From positions 992,001-1,056,000 of the forward strand of contig OX637801.1 of the NCBI GenBank assembly GCA_951802425.1: a stretch of 64,000 nt of DNA. The letters are read 5' to 3'. The notes under the pieces were generated by a model, which saw only the letters and a program-made list of their open reading frames with translations, was not told the origin of the DNA and searched no databases. Source of the DNA: Clavaria fumosa (lineage: Eukaryota > Basidiomycota > Agaricomycetes > Agaricales > Clavariaceae). The position numbers and the translations under genes are program-made. Below, piece by piece: positions 23,748-33,107 of this stretch (position 1 is its first letter; every line of letters starts with the position of its first letter).

Positions 23748-24036
23748 TATCAGACTGGGTCTCACACAACTCAAGTGTAAGGTCATGACGACAATACTAA
23801 GATAAGGGGAAAAGAGTACAAAAATGGAAAGGACGCAGTATATATAGCGAGAGCCTCGGGACTTGCCGACTTTCCCACGCTCGGACCCTCGGATCACGTG
23901 ATGCGCCCAGGCCCAAGTCATGTGATCTTATGATTATGTAATCTGACCACAGCCACAGGTCATGTGACCTTCCAACAACCCTCCCCAGTTTCTCCACGAC
24001 TGCACTTTGGGATGGCTTACATAAGCGATCCTAACA
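23748..24036 (-). repeat. 3' LTR of element E (289 bp)
   Basis: Plus-strand TATCAGACTGGG to GATCCTAACA, so the element strand reads TGTTAGGATC...GTCTGATA. It contains three E-box-like palindromes, TCACGTGA and twice TCATGTGA, and a TATATATA core. It is 42 bp longer than the other LTR of E. Confidence 0.95.
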
Positions 24037-24047
24037 TCACCCCCCTC

Positions 24048-27000
24048 TTAAGGCTGGGTGTCCCGACCAGCTAGCTTGGCCTTGTCGGGGTGGGAGTGGA
24101 AGAAGTCCCAGAGAAGCAACATTACGTTAGTGAGGTTCCTACAGGGCTCCCAAGTGTTTTCCTCCACTGGATATCCCAACCACTTCACCAAGTACTTCAC
24201 CCCACGTCCCACCTTCTTAACATCAAGGATTGCCTCCACATCATACTCCAGGTGGTCATCATCAATCGTAGGGGGCAGAGGGGGAGGCAGGTTCTGAGAA
24301 GGGAAGGAAGGGGGGTGGTATGGTGTCAACAGCAACTCATTGAAGACCCGATGGATGCGCCAGGCCCGAGGGAGCTTGAGGCGATACCCAGCAGGTCCCA
24401 CCTTCTCCTCAACTGCAAAGGGGCCTGCTCTCTTGTTGTCAAGCTTTTTACAGGGCCAGTCCATCTTCAAGTTTCTAGTATCCAGCCAGACCAGATCTCC
24501 CTCAGAGTACTCCTGACTTGGGTGTTTCCCCTTATTGTAGCTCTTCTTCATCGCTGCCACCGCTTTCTCCATTGCCTCCTTGGCTGCTCTTCAGGACTCC
24601 GTGAGCTTAGCCATCCACTTGTCTGCCGCCAGGTTCACCTCAGAAGGTGGCCGGAGCCCCCCATTCCATGGGTGTCGTCCATAATCGAGGAAGAAAGGCG
24701 TCTGTCCTGTCGCGGAGTGCTCATGATTGTTAAGAGCAAACTCAGCAGTCGACAACCACTCGGCCCAATCGTCCTGGAGGTGGTCCACATAGGCCCAGAG
24801 ATAGATCTCCATCTCCTGATTCGCCCACTCTGTCTGTCCATCAGTCTGTGGGTGGAAGGCCGTACTCGGGTTTGCCTTTACTCAGATCATAGAGTAGAAC
24901 TCCTTCATGAACCGAGACACAAACTGGGAGCCTCGGTCACTCACGACCTTATGAGGGACTCCATGGTCGCGAAACACTCGATCCCAGAGGAGACGCACCG
25001 CCCCAAGTCCTGTGAGGTCAAGTCCGATCACCTCGAGCAGTGTCCATTTTGTGAACTTGTCAACAATGACAAGGATGGCATTATGTCCACGGGAGAGGGG
25101 GAGTGGACTGACTATGTCCCATGAGATCACTGACCAGGGACCATCAGGAACAGGGTGGGGGTGCAGTGGGGCAGCACGCTTGGTACAGTCGGGCTTCGTC
25201 TGCTGGCAGGTCTCACACCCCTGGGCATACCGATCTGCATCTTTCACCATGTCCGGCCACCAATAACCCTTCACTAGTGCCGCTCTCAACTTCCGGGGCC
25301 CAGGGTGTCCAGCAGCAGGGAGGTCATGCTCAAACTCGAGGACGGCCTCACGAGCTCCTAGGGGGACCCAAGTGACTATCCCCTTTCGCCAGAGTCCAGC
25401 ACGATCTCGTGTCCACTCGTCATCAAGCTCCTCCGGCTTCTGTATGTGTACTGCGCTATTTTTCTGGAGTAGCGTCTCCATTTCTGATGTGAATGACACA
25501 CAGACTTCCATTTCCGGGAAAACCTGCACTGGTGCATCCTCCTCCACCATCTCTCCATAGTCTGGTCTCCGGGAGAGTGCGTCTGCCTTTGTGTTTGACT
25601 TGCCAGTGCGATACTTGATCTCAAAGTCAAAGCACTGGAGCTCCCCAACCCAACGAACCTGCCTCAGCTTCAACTTCTGGGGCTTCCAGAAGTACTGGAG
25701 GTTTGCATGGTCCGTCCAGATCTCAATTGTCTCATCTGCTCCAATGAGGTATGCTCGCCACTCGTGAAGTGCCCGAATCACAGCCAAGAACTCCTTGTTG
25801 TACACATCGTAGTTCTTCTCAGCTGCAGTGAGGGCCTTGGAGATATAGTCAACAACTCTCCAGGTTCCATCTGTCTGCTGTGAGAGCACTCCACCAGTTG
25901 CCAGGTTACTTGCATCCATCTCTACCTTCCATCTTCCTTTGTCCTGAGGCAGAGCCAAGACCAGGGCTGATACGAGTGCCTGATGGAGATCTTGGAAGGC
26001 TGCTTCCTCCTCCTCCTCCCATTTCCATGGAACATTCCCAGTCAGCCAGAAGAGTGGCTTTGCCCGGGCAGAAAGATTCGGGATGTGCCGGCAGAGGTAG
26101 TTCAGCATCCCATTGAACCTCTGGACATCCTTCACATTCTTAGGACGTGGCCAATCTCGGACTGCTGCACCCTTGGCCGGATCATGCTCTAGTCTGTCGT
26201 GGGAGATCTTCATCCCCAGGAAGATGATCTCACTCTTCTCAAACTCGCATTTACTGAGTTTGAGACACAACCCATTCTCTCCAAACTTCCTCAAGACCCG
26301 ATCCATCCAGTACCAGTGTGTAGCCAAGTCCTCTGCAAACACAATGACATCATCCACATAGGCCCTCACATGTCCTCCTGCAATCTCCTCCCTCAACACA
26401 TGATTCATGAAGCGTTGGAAGGTAGCAGGGGCATTCTGCAGTCCAAACCACATGACAGCTGGTTTGAAGAGTCCACAGGGTGTCAGGAAGGCGCAGCGGT
26501 GCTGGTGCTCAGGCCAGACCTGCATAGATGGGAAACCTCCCTTTGCATCAATCTTAGAGTAGATCGACGCTCCTTTAAGCACATCCACTGTGTCTCGGAT
26601 GTGGGGGAGGGGGTACTTGTCCTTGATCAGGTGTGCATTCAGCCTCGAGTAGTCGATGATCGGCCGCAGCTTGTCCTTCTCATGTTTGAAGAAGAAGGGG
26701 CTGGCATATGGGGATTTCGAGGGCTGGATTCGTCCAGAAGCAAGCTGCTCATCCACCCAACGGTTCATCTCCACCATCTCCTGCCGTGTCAATGAATACA
26801 GCTTGGAAGAGAGGTGCTCAGGGTCCTTTTTGAACTCGATCTTAATATCGAAGTCTGGTCGGGAGCAGGGAAGTTCATCCCACTTCGCTTCACTAAACAC
26901 CAAAGGGTAGCGGCTGGGCCAATCGGGGGTAGGGCCAGAGTTGGGAAAACGGGTGTCCAGAATACTCGTGGATGCGAGGGTACTCGTTTTCAGGGGTGCA

Positions 27001-28493
27001 GGGGCTCGAGGGGATGGGGAGCACTGTGGGGGGCAGCGGGTAAGGCTCAGCTCTGCCTTCTGCCAGTCAATATCTGGGTTATGCCGCTTGAGCCAGTCAT
27101 GCCCAAGGATGACCTTGTGGGACTGGGTCTTTCCCAGCAGAAAGTGGATCCGCTCCTGGTGGTCACCAACTCTCACCAGCACCTCTATCCCATACCGGAC
27201 CTTTCCATTCCTGTTCTGTGTCCCATCCACATTATACATGGTGATTGGGTTCAGCAGGAGAGATGGCTCCAGTCCCACTCCTTTCGCCCACTCCAAATCC
27301 ATGAAGCAGTTGGTGCACCCTGAGTCGACAAGGGCCTTCATTGTGGTCCCTTTGCCAGTGCTGAAAGCCTCCAAGTGCACCTGGATGGCTAGCTCTCATG
27401 GCACATGTTTCCACACTTCTGGCCACACTCTGGTTAGGCACTCTGCCAGTCTCACTTCCTCCTTCACCTCAGCCCCAATTCGGGTATGTCTCCGCTGCAA
27501 GATAGTATATCGGGGTATACTTGCAGTAGGCACAGGGACGGAAAGGGGGCTGGCACACTTCTTCTCCCCAGTGGGAGTCCTCCTCTCTCTCTCACACAGC
27601 TCTATGCAGGCTCGGAGCCATGCAATCTCTTTCTCATATCCCTCCGCCATTTGGGGGGCACATGGTGCTGCCCGGGTTTGGGCCCTTGGGACCTGCAGAT
27701 GTGTATCAGGCAGGGGGCAGAAACGGACAGCATGGCCAGTCTGGTGGCATCAGAAACAACATCTCTCATCAGCAGGGGCCCATCCTCGGGCCATGGCCAC
27801 ATCTGGAGTACACAGCAGAGGGGTCACAAGAGGTTGCGAAACAGTCACGGCAGGTCGCGGTAGGGTCGCGGTGGGTCGCGTGGGGGTCACAGTGGGTCGT
27901 GGTGTCCGTTCCGTGAGTATCCCATCCAGTCGCCTTTGCTGAGCATCAAGCCTCTCAGCCAGCACCTTCCATTCTCCATATGTCTCTGGCATCGGGGAGA
28001 CACCATAGATTCTCTCCACCAACCTCCTACTCAGGTTCAACTCCAGCCAATGGACTAGGATTCCTGAGTCCTTCTCTGCACTCAACTTCGCCCGTCGGAA
28101 CAGCGTCTCGAATTTTGCGAAGAACTCTGGTGCTGTCATGGCACCCTGTTTCAGCCCTGCAATATCGGCAAGGGCAGTCGCACGGTCATTCAGGTCATCG
28201 AATGCGCGCTTCATCTCCTCCACAAACTCTGCCCAGGTTCCGGCCTCGCCACTACCCAGGATCTCTTCCGCCTTCATATTCACCCACTCTGCAGCGAATC
28301 CTTCTCCAGTAATTTTGCTCAGAGCAAGAAGGACCTTCACCAGGTCCACAGCATAGACAGTCGGGTTCGCCATAAACAGGAGGCGAAGGGATCGGAGGAA
28401 CGTACAGAAGTTCCTTTTCTGCCCATCAAAGGGGGCAACAGCTAGGTCCAGCATTCTGTAGCACTGTAAAATAAAATTCTGGGCCTTCAGCAC
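24048..28493 (-). pseudogene. Fused Gag-Pol of element E with chromodomain
   Basis: One frame of 1482 codons runs from 28493 to 24048, broken only by four TGA codons at 27750-27752, 27396-27398, 24882-24884 and 24591-24593. Order: Gag (FDGQKRNFCTFLRSLRLLF near the start), a CCHC knuckle (CF-stop-CHQTGHAVRFC) at about 27750, protease (ALVDSGCTNCFMD, 27330), reverse transcriptase (AYVDDVIVFAED, about 26350), RNase H (VEMDASNLATGGVLS), integrase zinc region (CETCQQTKPDC) and HPQTDGQTE, and chromodomain (KYLVKWLGYPVEENTWEP, about 24150). A single Gag-Pol frame is the organisation of Tf1-type chromoviruses. The fused reading would give equal amounts of Gag and Pol before processing. Confidence 0.92.
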
Positions 28494-29023
28494 TCAGGAT
28501 TTCTTCGATCTCTTAACAGTCCTGTCCTCTTAGGCTGCTCTTCTGTGTACTTATGTACCTATAGAACTCTTATTCTATGAAACTATTGGTAGCGTGGGGC
28601 CCAAATGGTGTCCCAGGTGGTCGCTCCACAACTCCTAATGAGTTGCCTGTGTGCCCTTCTGACAATGGTCACAGAGCAAGGGCCCTGTCCACTGGACCAG
28701 GAAACTGCAGAAAGACTATGTAGGGGCCTTTCCTTGCCCTGTACACTACACGATTCACTGGTACGTAGCTGTAAAACAAAGTTCCGGGCCTTGGGCACTT
28801 GGTATCACTTGGGGAGGGTCACAGTTGACTTCCTCCTGGTCTGGTCACATGTATCTACACACAGTAAAAATTTCGCACGGTTCTGTTACACACCGCAGGC
28901 AGGGTAAAGGAGAAGAGGATGATAGGGGCTGAGCTGTGACAATGTGTCACAGTTTGAAATTAAGGGTCCAGGCTAGCCGGGTTAGGACACGGGGCTAGGG
29001 CAGACAGGCGGATCTTAGTATTA
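28494..29023 (-). other. 5' leader of element E
   Basis: About 530 bp between the 5' LTR and the gag start. It contains a diverged duplicate of the gag start region: about 37 bp at 28461-28497 resembles 28766-28803 (GGGCCTT..GCACT core). No long ORF is convincing. Confidence 0.5.
29012..29022 (-). promoter_or_regulatory. Candidate self-priming site of element E (11 nt)
   Basis: On the element strand the sequence one base after the 5' LTR is AATACTAAGAT. It is perfectly complementary to ATCTTAGTATT inside the LTR (29079-29069), which lies about 43 nt after the start of the TATATATA core at 29115-29122, where transcription would be expected to start. Tf1-type elements prime minus-strand DNA with the 5' end of their own RNA. 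Confidence 0.55.
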
Positions 29024-29270
29024 TATCAGACTGGGTCTCACACAACTCAAGCATAAGGTCATGACGACAATACTAAGATAAGGGGAAAAGAGTACAAAAA
29101 TGGAAAGGACGCAGTATATATAGCGAGAGCCTTGGGACTTGCCGACTTTCCCACGCTCGGACCCTCGGATCACGTGATGTGCCCAGGCCCAGGTCATGTG
29201 ACCTTCCAACAACCCTCCCCAGTTTCTCCACAACTGCACTTTGGGATGGCTTACATAAGCGATCCTAACA
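29024..29270 (-). repeat. 5' LTR of element E (247 bp, internal 42-bp deletion)
   Basis: Same ends as the other LTR. It lacks 42 bp between two copies of GTCATGTGA, which the 23748 LTR and the solo LTR at 54097 both keep. TATATATA at 29115-29122 is the likely core promoter. Confidence 0.95.
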
Positions 29271-29628
29271 CTTTTTTCTCCATTCACTCCGATACCCCGA
29301 AATCTCTCTTATGCTTCTACTTACGTACATTTTCTGTTCTATACTACTCCATCTCTCGCTTCTCCGTCTTCTCCGAAACAAAATAAAAATAAAAATAAAA
29401 AATCTGTATTTCTGTCTCTCTGTCTCTCTGTCTCTCTCTCCGTTCCTTTCTCCGAAAACTCTGAACTTTTTATTTTTTCTCCCAAGTCCATCTCTGAATC
29501 TCTCTTCATCTTCTCCATCTTGTCTTACTTTATTTTCTTTCATTCCGCTTACTTCACTCAAGTTCAAAGATAAAACAAAAAATTTATAAAAAAATAAATA
29601 AGAAACAAATAATAATGTAGATAAATTA
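29271..29628 (+). other. Element A 3' region resumed after E
   Basis: Starts with the duplicated CTTTT, then a further 82-bp-type unit, CTCTGT repeats (29415-29440) and AT-rich sequence. Copies B and C have matching stretches after pol. No coding sequence is seen. Confidence 0.7.
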
Positions 29629-30663
29629 TTATTTTTTTAAGGCAGAGGGGGGCGAGCCGGGTGACGCTTGTAAAACTCCCTCGGGCTCCTTAAGCCCGGA
29701 ATCTGCTCTAACTTCTCCCTCCTCTGCTTCTGCCTCTTTCTCCGCCTCCGCTTCCTTCTCCGCCTCCACTTCTTTCTCTGCTCCCGCTTCCTCCACCTCC
29801 ATCTCCACCCCCTTTTCCGAACCCGCCACCTCCACCACCATCTTCTCCGCCTCCACTTCTTTCTCTGCTCCCGCTTCCTCCGCCTCCGTCTCCACCCCCT
29901 TTTCCGAACCCGCCACCTCCACCACCATCTTCTCCGCCTCCTCCTTCTCCTCCCCCGCTCCCCACTTCCCCATCAGAAATTCGCGGAGGATCTTCCGATC
30001 CTCCGCCGCCGCCTTCCGCTCCGCCCTCATCTCCTTCCACTCCGCCCTTGCCTCCTTCCGCCACTCCTCCAACTCGAACACCTGCGGACCACCAACTCGT
30101 AGATGGTTCTCACCACCCCGGTCTGCTCCGCCTCCGCTCTGTCCACATCCACCCACGGTGCCCGCACCTCCTTCACCTCCTCCTCCGACTCCACCACAGT
30201 CTTCTTTGACTTGCGGAGCGGAATTTCTTCCGCTCTGGCCCCTCTGCCTCTCCGCCCCCGCACCGCTGTTTCGCTGCCGCACATGTGACACACGCGTTGC
30301 CCCGCCCTCCGCTCGGCCACACACACCCCATCCCGAGCCGGACACATCATGCGCAGTCCGCACGCTCCGTGTCCGACTCCATGGCCAGCATCCGCTTCCT
30401 CCCCGTCCCCTGCGCCTTCGCAATTTCCTCCGCCCTCTGCTTCACCTCCACCACCCTCGCCCTCTCCATCTCCTCCCGCGGCCTCCCTCTTCTTCCATTC
30501 CTCCTCCTCCCACACCTTCTTGTCCTTCAGCGCCTTGATCTGGCACATGAGGACCGCGATCTCGGGGTCCTCGTCCTCCACGCGCAACTGCGCGGGGACG
30601 GCGTGGTCGAGGGCGAGGAGGCTGGCTGGGCCCCGCTTCAGGTGTGCTCGGGTTGTGCGACAT
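29629..30663 (-). pseudogene. Antisense ORF of element A (coiled-coil/Zn2Cys6-like protein)
   Basis: Starts at ATG 30663 (MSHNPSTPEAGPS), 237 bp inside the 3' LTR, and runs toward the pol end on the opposite strand. The order is a Pro-rich start, EDEDPEIAVL, a Lys/Glu/Arg-rich stretch likely to be helical, and a Cys cluster at about 30350-30250 with C-x2-C-x6-C and C-x2-C-x6-C ten residues apart. Then come KKTVVESEEEVKEV, an acidic tail with repeats of EKMVVEVAGSEKGVE, and an end SPGSPPSA. Two or more frameshifts and a TGA within the first Cys pair break this copy. Similar ORFs occupy the same place in B, C and F. I know of no assigned function. Confidence 0.6.
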
Positions 30664-30900
30664 TGAGGTTTTTAAAAGAAAAAAGTAGAGATTGCCCGTG
30701 CTAGGGGCTAGTGATGATGGTAGCAGGTTAAAGAAGAGAAAAAGTGTTGCATGACATGCGCGGCCTTTTGACACCCAAAAAAAATTTCGGACTCCGCCTG
30801 AGACGCTGTGAAACTCCAACACTAACTTGTTATGGGAGCCACGTGTTCATGTGGACTTTGGCCACAGGGTCTCAGGGGTTTGACCCTAAGAGGGGGATAC

Positions 30901-31622
30901 TGTTACGACCCCATCCACTTGCATAAGCACGACCCCCGCTCCGGACTCTGAGCTCCTTACCAACTCCAATCCGCTCCGCCATAACTCCATGCGCTCCGCT
31001 CTGCACCTTCATCAGACTTCACTCCGCCGGCCTTCGGACCATTTGGACTTCATTCCAGAACCTTCTCCCTCCATCCCCTCGTTCTGTTTACCATTGAGAG
31101 GATACCCTTGACCCATGGGAGTCACTTTTTTGTTGTTGTTTCTTTGTTCCATGAAAATTGCACAGGCACAAGTGGTGAAACTCTCCTAGTAATTTGATAA
31201 GTACATTGTTTCACATTACTCCTATACTCTGTCCTTGCAGTATAAGTTTCCACCTGTATCTCCCTGCTCCTCAGTCTGAATATAACGTCTCTTGATTCCA
31301 AAAACATCTCTGAGCTTTCGTCCTCATCATCCTCGATGTTCTCCACGTCATCCGACCAACCCCGACCACTCCGACAGACTCCAATCACTTTGGAGTTTGA
31401 CTTACATTCTGATTCTCTCTTAGGTATTGTTCTTGTTTGATAAATAGGGACAAGTATATACGTGGTGGCACAACACAAACATTGAGGCCGCAGTCCCATA
31501 AGTCTCCTCCCTCTTGTTTACTTCTCCGTTTCACCAATATCGGACTCCGACCGGACTCCGATAGAATATCTCCGCTCCGTTCCGCTAACCCCTTCGCCGC
31601 TAACCTTGTTGGGATTGTGACA
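30901..31622 (+). repeat. 3' LTR of element A (722 bp)
   Basis: TGTTACGACC to GGGATTGTGACA, same length as the 5' LTR. It is preceded by the purine tract and followed by the target duplication CACTC and the last piece of the B LTR. Confidence 0.92.
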
Positions 31623-31891
31623 CACTCTCCACGTCATCTGACCAACTCCGACCAACTCCAGCGGACTCTGATATTCTCAGAGTTCAACTTCTGTGTTTGA
31701 TTTCTTCTTGGCATTGTTTCTGTTTGTTAAATAGGGACAAAGTATATACATGGTGGCACAACACATATGTTGAGGCCGCAGTCCCATCCTTCTTATCCAT
31801 TCCTCTGCTTGTCTGACTTCGGACTCCACTACTATAACCCTGCTCCATTCTGCTAACTCCTTCGCTACTAATCTTTGTTCAGACCATGACA
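31623..31891 (+). repeat. B 5' LTR, piece 4
   Basis: Last piece of the split B LTR, from the target duplication through TCCACGTCATCTGACC and AAATAGGGACAAAGTATATA to CAGACCATGACA. B internal sequence follows. Confidence 0.85.
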
Positions 31892-31931
31892 GTATATTTG
31901 AACTTCAAACCTCATATATATGAAAACAACA

Positions 31932-33107
31932 ATGCCGACCACACGATCCGGTGTTTGAGCTCCACCTCCCATCGCTGAGGACAATGATGTCCCAGATCCG
32001 GCTGACAATACTCCGACTCCGAGTGTGTCTGGACCCCCGGAACATGACGATGAGTCAGACCCCTTGGTCACTGACAACGATGACAAGCTAAATGAGCCTC
32101 CAACACCTCGAGTCAAGCACAAACTAACTCTGGCGCATATCCTTCAGAAGATGATTGATGCCAACAAGCACCTGGAGATGGTTAAACCACACGACCCTGA
32201 TACCTTCAATGGCTCGGACACTAAGAAGTTGAAAAGCTTCTTGGTCCAATGCCAATTGAACTTCCTTGATCACCCAAAGGCATTCAAGTCCGACTCTCAT
32301 AAGGTACACTATGTTCTTTCCTTTCTCCAGGGCTCTGCCCTGGAATGGTTCGAGCCCATGGTCCTGGATGATGAAGGTCATCCGGTCCTCTCGAACTACA
32401 AAATGTTTGTTTTACAGCTCACTGAGAATTTCGGTCCGTTCGACGTGATCCGTGAGGCAGAGTTCGAACTCGAATGCCTCCAGATGCACGAGGACCAGAA
32501 GTTGGCGAAATACACCATTTTGTTCAACAGGTATGCATCCATTGTCCATTGGGACGAGTATGTGCTGCAGCAGCAGTTCTACAAAGGACTTGCCAGCCGC
32601 ATCAAGGACAAGCTGGCCTGCATTGATCACGTGGAAATGCTCCGCAGACTCTGCGAGCAAGCCAGTGCTATTGATGGCCGTTATTGGGCTTGGCAGTAGG
32701 AGATCTCTCGAGACTCCACTAAGCCTCCGATGCCTAACAACAACAATAAAAGGGAGACTTCGGATAATCCCAAGTCCTCCAACCCTCCCGGCGCTAATAC
32801 CAAGTTCGAGAAACCATCGGATAAGCGTCTGGTGAACTCTGGTTCTACTTCGGGGACTCCAGTTCCTAAATCTGCCAAGGGCTCTGGAAACTCCGGTAGC
32901 CCTGGCGATGTGAAAAAGGCTCACCTGGGTCAGGATGGGAAACTGACTCCGGAAGAACGCCAACAGTGTTTCGATAATAATCTCTGTCTTTTCTGTGGTG
33001 CAGCAGGCCACAAGGCCAATGAGTGCTGTAAGCGGAGCTTGTGGGCTAATGCCAGTGCTGCCCGTGTCAACTCTGATGGAGATGACACTCTGTCAAAAAA
33101 AGATTGA
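31932..33107 (+). pseudogene. gag: Gag of element B
   Basis: Homologous to the A Gag from its ATG at 31932. A TGA at 31956-31958 replaces a CGA of copy A, and a TAG at 32697-32699 replaces a CAG. Otherwise the frame is open from 32025 to 32696 and from 32730 to 33107. The CCHC knuckle is CLFCGAAGHKANEC at about 32985-33025. The frame ends at TGA 33105-33107 after the A7 tract. B lacks the premature stop that A has near the Gag end, which shows the natural end of Gag. Confidence 0.85.
33095..33101 (+). promoter_or_regulatory. Candidate -1 ribosomal frameshift site between gag and pol (B)
   Basis: TCA AAA AAA GAT TGA in the gag frame. A -1 slip on A AAA AAA gives AGA TTG AGC AGC and enters pol. 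It is the same signal at the same place as in copy A, with flanking codons diverged. Confidence 0.6.

Larger units (their letters stand above)
23748..29270 (-). mobile_element. Gypsy chromovirus E, complete (5523 bp), nested in A
   Basis: Bounded by two LTRs and by a perfect 5-bp target duplication CTTTT (23743-23747 and 29271-29275). The single internal frame on the minus strand covers gag to chromodomain. A purine tract (AAGAGGGGGGTGA on the minus strand) sits directly before the 3' LTR. It interrupts the tandem-repeat 3' region of element A and is therefore younger than A. A solo LTR of the same family lies at 54097-54390. Confidence 0.95.
17841..31622 (+). mobile_element. Gypsy chromovirus A, complete, inserted in the B 5' LTR and itself split by E
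   Basis: Two 722-bp LTRs (17841-18562 and 30901-31622) bound gag, pol, an antisense ORF and a purine tract (AAGAGGGGGATAC) just before the 3' LTR. Flanks are CATTC (17836-17840) and CACTC (31623-31627), a 5-bp duplication with one transition. Removing element E and its duplicated target leaves about 8.25 kb. Element C and the 16322 solo LTR belong to the same subfamily; B and F form a second one. Confidence 0.9.

Noticed and set aside
24090..27942. Plus-strand ORFs up to 344 codons within element E
   Set aside because: They are shadows of the E gag-pol frame, which has all expected motifs.
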